Below, piece after piece: positions 8,750-18,192 of a stretch of DNA of 64,000 nt. The notes under the pieces were generated by a model. The model was not told the DNA's origin. It did not search any database and saw nothing but the letters and a program-made list of their open reading frames with translations. Origin of the DNA: Diphasiastrum complanatum (taxonomy: Eukaryota; Streptophyta; Lycopodiopsida; Lycopodiales; Lycopodiaceae); contig CM055097.1 of assembly GCA_029204225.1 (NCBI GenBank), positions 66,995,459 to 67,059,458 of the forward strand, written 5' to 3'. Position 1 is the first letter of the stretch. Every line of letters starts with the position of its first letter. Position numbers and translations under genes: made by a program.

Positions 8750-11000
8750 CCTACATAACACTGTGTGTTTACAAATCATATAGTTCCATATCCTGCTCTT
8801 ACAGATTACTGAAGAAATGATATGGGAGTTTATTTCTTAGGTCTAAATCTCAAAAATGCATACTGATTAACAGAATTCATGTGAATCATGAATAATTAGC
8901 TTTTCTAGAATAGAATCTTCTAATAAATTTTCGAGAAGATTCTGAGTCTCCAAATTATTCAAGTAGGTGGATTTGTGCCCTACAGAGTAGTGTGATTATT
9001 CCTGACCTTCTAGAAGCATCTGAAATGCCCTGCTTGCTCTAGAAACTACAAGTGCAAAGAATACTATTGAGCAGATTGGAGCTGCAGACAATGTGAAAGA
9101 GGCTAAGATATTTGAAGGTAAAGATACTATGAAAGAGACTTATGTACCCCTGTGCTACAGAAGAAGCAACTCTTTTTGTGAGTCTTGTTGTGCACATGTG
9201 ATATTGTTATGTAGGATAAAGCAGATTGTCATGAAGATTTTCCAATCTCAGTACTCGTTTAGAAGATGAACTCCTTGGGTAGAGGAAAGTCTATCTTGAG
9301 TTGTTGTACACCATGTGATTGTAGGTGCAAGTGTTGCTACATGAGAAGAATATGAGAAGAATTTTAGATGAGAGAAGAATATGAGAAGAATTTTAGTTTG
9401 TGTGGACTCTTGAGTTTTCGATGGAAGATTTTGTTGATCATGGATTTTTGATGAAAAAGGATTGTTGGAGACATGATCCTTACACACACATCCAAGACAA
9501 CATATCATGACGCCCACCTCTTGACTGCTTGTTGAGTTGGGGAGAAAACTTTAGAAGATTACAATTTGAATATTAGGGTTGGTAGGCAAAAACATAGATA
9601 GCACCACATGTACTTGTTGTTGTGAATGTAGTTGAGGACATTCACAATGCTTTAAAAACTACCTACATGTATAATAATCAAACTTGTCAGTAGAAGAAAG
9701 AAATGATATTCAGCTATATCAATAACTAGACCTAAGCAAAATGAAAAAGTCACATTGAAATTGATCAAAGAAATCTATTAGTCTTGTTTCATTTTGATGG
9801 ATGTTCTCAAGTTGTTTCAAAATGAAGATTTTGCCTTAGAAAATCTCACTAGTGCCTTAAGAGGCTAAATAATGCACTACCTTTTTCAAAAATTCCATAG
9901 ATTTTTATATCCATGTGTAGCCTAATGTTTGTAGATAGCTCTTATCCAATAACAATCATGATACATTACCGTTTTTCACGTGATTTTATCACTCCATTTT
10001 TTTCATTTCTATCTAATTTCCTAGGGAAAAAAAACACTTTTAGGTGGTTCTTGAATATTAAGGGTTGGCCCTTAGGGACCCAAGTCCAATTTCACTATGA
10101 AGTTTTTTTTATTAAAAACTGTTGTTTTTTTTATCCCCTTCAAAAGGAGATTTGGACCATCCAACCAATTCAGTCAAAGGGCTAACATGGATTTGCATCA
10201 ACCTTGCGAAGTGGCAGGTTAGGACGCTCATTGACTTGCTCATGTTTTCATGTGGGGGTCCACCTTGTATACACAAAAAAGACCACCAGTTAACACACGA
10301 TCCCTATCTTAGTCATGTGTGTGTGTGCGTGTGCGTGTGCGTGTGACCGTTTTCTTGCATGGTGCCATTTTTTACCTTGTAATTTTTTTTTTTGCTTCCT
10401 CTATGGCTTTGGGCACCCTACTCCTTGTGTACTTTTGAACCTTCCAACCTCCCACAAGTGAGAAAAATGGAGTTCATTCAACAGCCTTGAAAAGTACTCT
10501 CAAAATTAAGTTTTGTTTTTGCAAATATGGATATTGTTCTTTGATTAATGCATGCAAGCTCACTATAACTGCCTCACTGGGAGTGCCCGACTCTCTAAAG
10601 TCTTATGAAGCCATGTTGAGTGACTTATGACATGTTGGGTGCAGTTCTTAGTCTTGTCCCTAAAAAATCATTTCTTTCTAAGTAATTTTCTTGGCCTTGA
10701 AATGCTTGGTGCACTTAAATGACTCCACTTTGAAACAAACAGTTTCACATTTGCATTATTGATGTAATGTGTATATCGTTGAAGCTTTACAACATTTAGT
10801 TTGGTTACAAAATGTTCAGTTGGATAGAACTTAGACAGAGGTTACGTGTTTTGTAGCAACACTATCGATATACTAGGTATTATGGTGATCATCATTGAAC
10901 ATCGAAGCAGAAATACTTAGTTAAGAAGATTCACCTTTGTCATTCTAAAAATTTTGATAGTCTTGGTCATCATTTTTTATAAAGGTGTTGATCCACATAG
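8750..11000. other. Intergenic, decayed repeats
   Basis: No supportable gene. The minus ORF at 9517-9248 is short and of uncertain origin. GAGAAGAATATGAGAAGAATTTTAG is locally duplicated around 9345-9400. A TG/CG-rich microsatellite lies at 10315-10346. T-rich homopolymers are common around 10020-10140 and 10380. Confidence 0.4.
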
Positions 11001-11039
11001 TGGCTTGCTTGCCATTTTCCTTTTGTTGCCTTGAGTTGA

Positions 11040-11850
11040 ATTGTTTTTTCCTATATCCACATTCCCAATGTCGTGGCTTGTAACAACAATGACAATTGCC
11101 AAGATTTTTTTCTTATTGAATTGTCGTTGCTCTCCACCTTGCTGATTCTAAAAAATTTCTCTTCCACTCGATTGCTCGGGATTAGTTCTTGCTTGATTTA
11201 TCTCTCATTTTGATAATCTTCTTTTTCCATTATGGTTTCAACCTCTAACAACAAATGCTTGATCCGAAGCTCGATTGTAGTAGTTGAGATTTTCTCTCCT
11301 TTACTCCTCCTGAAGCAACAATCCCCCTAGTTCATCATAGGTAGGTAGGATATCTCTTGTGAAATTCTTGTTACAAATGTCTAATACTATCATTTGTCAA
11401 TTGCACAATTTCTCAATTATCTACTATGTCACCAACTACAACTAGTTGGTCTTTGATTTTTTTCACCTTTAGAAAATGTTCTGCTATGGTAGCATCATCA
11501 TCCACTCTCATTGTGTGTAGCTTTGTCTTTAGAAAGAGAATGTGAGGTGTATTGACTATCTCAAATAACTTCTTGAGTGTATCCGATACTTCCTTTGGTC
11601 TTGGTGAATCATTGATATAAGGAACAATAGCATATTTCACTATTAAATTGATGAAAGTCTAAGCTCTTCAAACTCACCTATTGAATGCTCTTTTGTTCTC
11701 ATCAAGGAGTGGATGTGTTTCTTCACCTATCACAATGTCCACAATTTCTTTTATATCAAATTATTCATTTTGAATTTGCAAACTAAGTAATTGGATGTGT
11801 TTTCCAATTTACTCATCTTTGATGATACTTTCTCACACATGGTGGCCATT
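11040..11850 (-). pseudogene. copia Gag remnant (UBN2-like)
   Basis: Reading leftwards from an ATG at 11850 (MATMCEKVSSK), the minus strand encodes a degraded copia Gag. The best preserved part, 11640-11413, includes VSDTLKKLFEIVNTP, LFLKTKLHTMRVDDD and ATIAEHFLKVKKIKDQLV, which match the central Gag domain in order. Further on, about 11100-11040, a CHCC..RHWEC stretch is a spoiled zinc knuckle. Stops and frameshifts separate these blocks. It belongs to a different Gag subfamily from elements A-C. No LTRs could be assigned. Confidence 0.7.
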
Positions 11851-12167
11851 ATTGTGTTAATATGACTTTGCTGAGAGAGAGAAAGAACAACAAAACTCCT
11901 AAAGTGTAATGAGAAATTGTATTGAGCTCAATAATAATAGGTTAGGTCAATTCACAGTATACAATGCCATGACTAATCACTTGGTTATATTGGTCACAAT
12001 GTAAAGTGAACATTGTACATCTAACATCATCTATTGGTTCCTATAGAGTGCTATCTTGTTTTGCCTTCTATGGATATTTGACCCAAAATATTATTGTGCT
12101 CTCCATCATGGCAATGTCATCTTTATGAGAGATTTGTCAGCAATACAATTTGAACAAGTCTTCATAC

Positions 12168-12216
12168 AAGAATCTTACATTGAGTTATACAACGTATAAC
12201 TCAATGTAAGATTCTT
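12168..12216. repeat. Perfect hairpin, 23-bp arms, 3-nt loop
   Basis: Bases 12168-12190 are the exact reverse complement of 12194-12216, with loop AAC between them. The right arm begins GTATAACTCAATG and pairing stops cleanly outside both arms. It sits in an intergenic stretch between two copia remnants. A recent fold-back duplication, a small foldback element or a hairpin RNA precursor would all look like this. Confidence 0.9.
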
Positions 12217-12272
12217 ATTTATTCAATTGAAATTAAATGCGTGAAAGAAAAGCACTTTATAGGAGTTGGTAG

Positions 12273-12323
12273 ATGGGTGAGAAACAATCACAAGCTATTG
12301 ATGGATGGGTGTTTCTCACCCAT
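12273..12323. repeat. Inverted repeat, 14-bp arms
   Basis: ATGGGTGAGAAACA (12273-12286) is repeated inverted as TGTTTCTCACCCAT (12310-12323) around a 23-base loop. It lies 57 bases right of the perfect 23-bp hairpin. Bases 12330-13000 contain no gene that I can recognise. Confidence 0.8.
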
Positions 12324-13001
12324 TTGTTTGGGCCCCTATCTACTATTTTTTTTTTTCAATTTTTTCATTGCAGACATGGTGAAAAGTATCTTATTTAGAT
12401 TTCTAACATTTAATTGTTGAAGTTTTATACAAAAACACCATTGGTGTTATAAATAGAAAAATAGAATTTATCTTCTCGCTCATAGTAGCACCCATCTATC
12501 GGCCCATGTAGGGTGTTCTCCTCCCTGTTTTTTACGCTTTTGATTGCAATCTTCTCATATCCAATCCATGCCATGACACACACTCAAGGGCCAAACACAA
12601 ATTGGTGTGTTCTTTGTCTCAATGATGTTTGACTTTTATGGAGTGTGCTTCTTATTTAATTTTTTTTTTCATTCTTAAAAGATAACTTCAAGAACTTATT
12701 CAAATATCAGAGGAAATTTGACTGAGGATGGTGAACTTAGCACCTAGCACCTAAATTCATCCTTGAAAATTTGTCAATAGCAACTATAATGACATTTGTT
12801 GGAGCAAGAGCTAAATCACCTTACTCAATGGCTAGTGCATAGTCCTTTCTTGGTAGCAAGATTGGTTTGACACCTTTAAGTTTGATATATTTAGATTGGA
12901 CACAACTATCTCTTCTTCACCTATTGTAGCATGAACCTAGAATCTCAAAGTTCACTTAATGCCAATAAACAAGTGATAGCTTCTTTAATGTTAAGAGTAC
13001 A

Positions 13002-13003
<2 letters not shown>

Positions 13004-13047
<44 letters not shown>

Positions 13048-13058
13048 TGTGTGTGTGT
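13004..13058. repeat. (TG)n microsatellite
   Basis: About 27 TG units with a single interrupting TC. They create a spurious Cys-Val repeat in a plus-strand ORF. Confidence 0.95.
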
Positions 13059-13112
13059 GAATGAGTTTCTCTCTCACTCTATCACATACACACTTTCATG
13101 CTTGTGTTGCTA

Positions 13113-13500
13113 TTGAGAATGCAACTAACAATCTTGGTGACAAAAAGCTTGCAAGGATTGAGGAGGAGCATCAAAGAGACGAAGATTTTGAGGATCAACC
13201 TCAAAACTCGAGAGCTCCAAGGAGGACCTCAAAGACAAAGGCAACTTCATCAAATTGCATGCAAATTTTCCATTCAAGTGTGCATTTTGCAAGGGTGGAG
13301 AGCATTGGAGATGCTACTACCTTTGATTTGTTCATAGATAGTGTTAGTGGACATGGAGTGACTTGCTTCTTATCTTCAAGATTGATGATGTTTAGTGTGA
13401 GAGATTTTAACAAGTTTAGTCATATTTTGGTAAATTGTCAATATGAGGCCAAAACTCATTTTAGACTTAGAGATAAACTTTTTGAGGTTATATTAGTTTA
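13113..13500 (+). pseudogene. Rearranged copia integrase fragment, element-A type
   Basis: This plus-strand frame encodes IEEEHQRDEDFEDQPQN, then SSNCMQIFHSSVHFARVES, then GHGVTCFLSSRLMMFSVRDF. The same three blocks in the same order occur in element A at 17300-17500 and, after its interruption, from 23494. The first block normally lies between integrase and reverse transcriptase in element B (EEELPSEEELEDPPQD). The second and third correspond to the start of the integrase core (LIHSDVH, then MYLLSSKSMVF). The copy is therefore a piece of a rearranged, non-autonomous copia lineage. It ends at a stop at 13498-13500. The cysteine-rich start of the longer frame comes from the TG repeat and is not real. 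Confidence 0.6.
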
Positions 13501-13528
13501 AAATACATTCAATAAACACTTTTTGAAA

Positions 13529-13826
13529 GTGTGGGAAAGTTGGTAGTCGAGTTTGAGAGAGATTCAGATTTGAACTTTGGGTACATTGAATCTAGACCCA
13601 AAAATAGTAGGGTTTACATTTTGGAGGGAAAGCCAAGTGGCCAAATAGGGCTTGGACCTGTTATAAAAGGATGTAACTCTTGGAGAGACACATCTTCTCT
13701 CTTCTCATTATACATTGTTCTCTTTGGGTTCTACTACTCATTGGTGCACTCTCTTAATGATATCTTGCAATCTTGTGTGTAGAATGCTCATATTTTGCTA
13801 TTTTTTGTTCCACGTGTGTGAAATAC
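13529..13826 (+). repeat. Possible solo LTR or LTR piece
   Basis: This segment starts TGTGGGAAAG and ends GTGTGTGAAATACA, giving TG..CA ends. A TATA-like box (TTATAAAAGG, 13662-13671) lies before TTGGAGAGACACATCTTCTC, as in promoters of copia LTRs. No primer site or target duplication supports the ends, so this is a suggestion only. Confidence 0.3.
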
Positions 13827-14467
13827 AGTAGGGTATTGTAATTGTACTGACAACAATCATATTTTATGTTTTGGTTCATGTTTGATCAGTATCTCTTAGA
13901 GTTTGCATCTCATTTTGTATGTAGATGCTGATTTTTCTACATTGGCAGGATTCTTGGCTTGCTCCTTATCGTAACCAAAGATCAGGGACATGGATTGGAT
14001 CTTGAATGATCTGAAATCCTTCACATTTTGTACTTTATATCACAAGACAATGAAGTTGAATGCTTTCCAATCTACATTTGTCGCGATGGCCATAGAACGA
14101 AAGACTATAGAGAGGCAGGTCGCTAAGGGGCTGTAGGGGAAAAACAGAGAGCATGCAAAGAGGGAAGGAGAGAGGTTAGGTCTAGGGCAAGAGTTTTTTT
14201 TTTTTTAAGTTCAAGAATTAGAGTTAGGGTTAAGAAAAATGGGCATAGTATATTTCTGTTTTTTAACGCTTCTCTTTTTTACTAACCTAATGGGCGAGGG
14301 TTAATTAGGGCAAGCAAAGGTAGAGTTAGGGCAAAAAAACATTAGCTTGAAAATAGTCGAAAATTCAAAATGAAAGGACTGAAAAAAAAAAATTACAAAA
14401 TAACCGAAATTGCAAATTTGAAAAAATGAATTGTTTCTCTTTCACTCCAAAATACAAAGAAAATTTT

Positions 14468-15169
14468 TGTGAAGAATTGCCAAAAATTGGCAAATCTAGC
14501 TTGATCAAAAACCATGTAGTATAATGTAAATTTTGTACATAACTGGATTCCACACATGTGAGGCCAAGATGCCACATGGCAACCCACTCCTACTGTAGGT
14601 TAGGTCAAGTCCATAGGATTGGTCATGTCATTTTGGTAGTGATTCCTAGTTTATAGGACCTAAATCCTAGATTTAAGGTGAAAATTTGACCAACTAGCTA
14701 TCTACCAAGCATGACTCTAGGAAATAGACTAGGGTTTCATTTTAGGGCAAGAAGGGTGAGTTAACTTCCTTATTACATGCTGGAAATCCACCTAACTTCA
14801 AGAAGGAAGTCGAATCTGCTATGTATTCCAAGCTCCCATAGTGAGAAGATGGAAAAATTTTGGAGCTCATTGGCAATCTCAAGCTAGTTCACTATGTACA
14901 TTGAGTTTTTGTGATCCAAATGAAACCAAATCAATTTCTACTTGTTTCTCAGGTTGGAGGCCGTACTACAGCCTATAGTACACACGTGTGGGCTCGGATT
15001 TCAATGTTTATCAATGCTTTTGATTGTTAATGTTTGTTGTTTGTCAAATTCCCAATCTAGATCAACTTTTTTGTGTCTAGTTTTTTGATAGATTGTTAAG
15101 GAAGCATCCAATCACTCTTGTGGATCTTTTGTAGATCCATTTATGGTCCTAAAGTACAGTACTTTCACA
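14468..15169 (+). repeat. 5' LTR of element A
   Basis: This 702-bp LTR starts TGTGAAGAATTGCC and ends GTACTTTCACA, immediately followed by TGGTATCAGATCC. Its start contains a small palindrome, TTGCCAA AAA TTGGCAA (14478-14494). Its structure and ends parallel element B's LTR (TGTGAAAAATTGCC..TTTCACA on its own strand), so the two belong to related families. It also carries CACACGTGTG near 14980. Confidence 0.85.
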
Positions 15170-15182
15170 TGGTATCAGATCC
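15170..15182 (+). promoter_or_regulatory. Primer-binding site for initiator tRNA-Met
   Basis: TGGTATCAGATCC follows the LTR with no spacer. It matches the 3' end complement of initiator tRNA-Met as used by many plant copia elements, with one base differing from element B's TGGTATCAGAGCC. Confidence 0.85.
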
Positions 15183-15976
15183 AAGTACAAGAGCATAAGC
15201 CATTGATCTAATGCAAATCCATTTTTAGCAAGTTTTGGTGCTAAAAACTAGTATTGAGAGGGCAAGCTAGAATCTTGATTTTGGTGAGGAGATTTGATCC
15301 CAAACTTGGTAGGGGTCCAAATCCGTAATATTCACATGTGTGGGCACCTCTGAACCTGCATTTAATGCATGGTATTTATTTGATCCAAAGAAATTCAATT
15401 TGTGAGCTTTTGATGTAATTTTTGGTGGAAATCTTAGGATAAACTACCAAGATTGAGTGCCATTGATTAGATTTGACTTAGGGTCATGAGATCTAATTAA
15501 TCTAGGCTGAAATCAGGTCCTCTAAACTTGTTTTACAGGTCTTGAAAGTACATCAAAAAGTGTGAAAGAGATTAAGTCATTTTTTTGTCCAAAAATAGCC
15601 AAAATTGGCAAGATTTGATTGTAAGTAGATTTCACATCATCTTGTCTTCATTCCAACTTTGTGAGGGAATGCTAGAACTGAGATTACAAGTCCATTTGTT
15701 GGATTAGAAATCTAATTTGAGTGAAACACTACAAGAGAGAGAGACCTTAGTGAGTTTCTAGAGACAATCAAATCCATTTCTTGGCAAGATTTGTTTGAAA
15801 GTACTTTTCACTTCATCTTATCTTCATTCCAACTTTGTGAGGGAGTGATAGAACTGTGATTATAAGTCCATTTGTTGGATTAGAAATCAAATTTTAGTGA
15901 AACACTACAAGTGTGAGACCTTTGTGAGTTTCAAGTCAATCAAATCTATTTCTTGTTTGTAGAAGTCACTAGTAAG

Positions 15977-17501
15977 ATGGGATCTGCTGGAGCATACCTT
16001 CTAGAAGCTAGTGAGAGGTTGAATTCTACAAATTATGCTATTTGGAAGGTTAGGATGGAGTCACTCTTGGTGCTCCAAGACCTTTATGAGTTTTTGATTG
16101 AAGATGAAGATGAACCTTTAGGTGCACAGGAGTTAGCCAGATACAAGAAGAGATCTAGGCTTGCACTTCATTGTGTGAAGATGAATGTGAGCAATGATTT
16201 GTTGAGAGAAGTGTCAGCTTGTACTAGTGCTAAAGAGGCTTGGGAGTCTTTAAAATCAATCTATGAGTCTAGCAACACTTCTAGAGTTCTTATGCTTAGA
16301 AATCAAATTTTGCAAAGCATGAGAAGAAGTGAGGAGAGTGCACAGGATTATGTACTCAAAATCAAGTCTCTAAATAGGGAGTTGGCTTCCATTGGAGAGA
16401 AGATTCATGATGGAGAGCTTGTACAAATTGTCCTTAATGGTCTAGGAGATGACTTTGCAAATTTGGTCCAAAGTTTTGCCATCCAAGACACTTTGCCAAC
16501 TATAGAAAAACTTCACAGTGTATTAGTGGCTGAAGAGTGTAGGATGCTCCATGCAAAATCTAGGATGAGTTCCTTGTCTTTGCAAGATGGTGATGAGAAA
16601 GCCAATTTCTCAGTCAAGGGCAAAAAGAAGACCAATGGAAAGAAGAAGCATCCAAAGGAGGCCAAAGAAGAGGATGATGCATCAAGCTCAAAGGACAAGT
16701 CAAAGCAGAAATGCTTCTTTTGTGGAAAGAGGGGGCATTATGCATCTGAATGCTACAAGAGGCTAAGAGCACAAGTGGATGAGGATAAACAAGGAAACCT
16801 TGCTAAGGAGGAGAAGGAGGATGAAGTAGATGTATTCTTGATGTCATCTACATCCTCACCAACAAGCAATAACAATTCAAGAGACAATTGGTGGATCGAC
16901 AGTGGGGCTAGCTCCCACAAGTCTTGTCAAAAGGAGTTTTTCAATGCTGCTAAAAAGTTTGTCTTTACTGCAAATGATGAAGAGTGTAGGATAGATGGTG
17001 TTGGTACCATCTCTTTGTGTCTAGAATCCTCAAAATGCATGGATCTAGAAAATGTCCTTTATGTACCATCAATCACCAAGAATATGCTTAGTGTTGGTCT
17101 ACTCTTAGAAAGTGGTTTGGATGTCCACTTTAAGCATGGTGTTTGCTTCATCTTGAAGAATGATGTTTGCATTGCAAAGGGTTTTAAACATGGAAGATTG
17201 TTTTAAGTTGGAAGCTAGTGTTGCTTTTGAAAGAATGAGCTTGGCAAAGGAGGAGATCATTCAAGAGGAGATCTTGGCAAAGTGTGATCTTGCTTGCATT
17301 GAGGAGGAGCATCAAAAGGAGGAAGATCTTGAGGACCAGCCTCAAAGCATGAGAGTTCCAAGGGAGTCCTCAATGACAATGGCCGAGTCATCAAATTGCA
17401 TGCAAATTGTCCATTCAAGTGTGCATCTTGCAAGGGTGGTGAGCATTGGAGAGTCTACTATCTTTGAATACTTTTTGGAAAGTATTAGTAGACATGAGGT
17501 T
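15977..17501 (+). pseudogene. Element A Gag-protease, then rearranged integrase
   Basis: The start at 15977 (MGSAGAYLLEASERLN) matches element B's Gag start. The frame stays open to 17206. Gag helices (about residues 1-230) are followed by a lysine-rich linker and a complete zinc knuckle, CFFCGKRGHYASEC (CX2CX4HX4C, near residue 245). Then comes protease with WWIDSGASSH, where B has HMT and A has HKS. After GFKHGRLF the frame shifts and the GAG-pre-integrase zinc region (HHCC) is absent. Instead IEEEHQKEEDLEDQP, a linker normally found after integrase, is joined to IVHSSVHLARV, the integrase start. The sequence stops at 17501, where B is inserted, and resumes at 23494. Not functional as Pol. 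Gag itself may still be translatable. Confidence 0.75.
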
Positions 17502-18192
17502 TGTGAAAAGTACAGTACTAAGGACCATAAATGGATCTTTGAATGATCCACAAGGTGATTGTATGCTTGTTAAACAATCTATCAGAAACTAGTCATCAGA
17601 AAACAAGATCTAGTTTAGCAGCTTGATAGGAAACAAGTAGAGACAATCAAAGCATTGATCAATTAGTATAATCCAACTCCACACGTGTGGAAATAAGGCT
17701 ATAGTACGGCCTGTAGACAGTGTTTACAAAGTGCCAAAGCTGGGTTTCATTGGAAAAATAGAGTAATCACCATACAATGAGAGGAAACTCGAGTTTCTCC
17801 TTGAGGCTCCAAAAAGTTTCTATCTTCTCACTATGGAGAATGGGAATACATAGTAAAACACACTTCCTTTTCAAAGTTAGGTGAAAATCCAGCATGTAAT
17901 AAGGAAGTAGACTCCACTTTCTTGTCCTAATGTGAAAACCCTAGCCTAGATCTAAGAGTCATGCTTGGTAGGTGCATGGTAGGTACAAATCTCATCATAA
18001 ATCATGGTTTAGATCCTACAAAGTAGGAATCACTACCAAATAGACACAACCACTCATCTTGACTTGTGGTGACCTACTTTACGTGTGTATGTACAAGTGG
18101 CACTTTGGCCATTGAAGTAACCAACAAACAATATTGACAAAATGTACAATATTGTACATGGCTAGATTTGCCAATGTAGGCAATTTTTCACA
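17502..18192 (-). repeat. 3' LTR of element B
   Basis: 691 bp, TG..CA on either strand, with TGTGA/TCACA short inverted ends. It contains the 12-bp palindrome CCACACGTGTGG (17679-17690). The pol frame runs into it and stops at 18079, so the last roughly 38 codons of Pol are LTR-encoded. Confidence 0.93.

Noticed and set aside
12931-13116. Plus ORF rich in Cys-Val repeats
   Set aside because: It is just translation of the (TG)n microsatellite.
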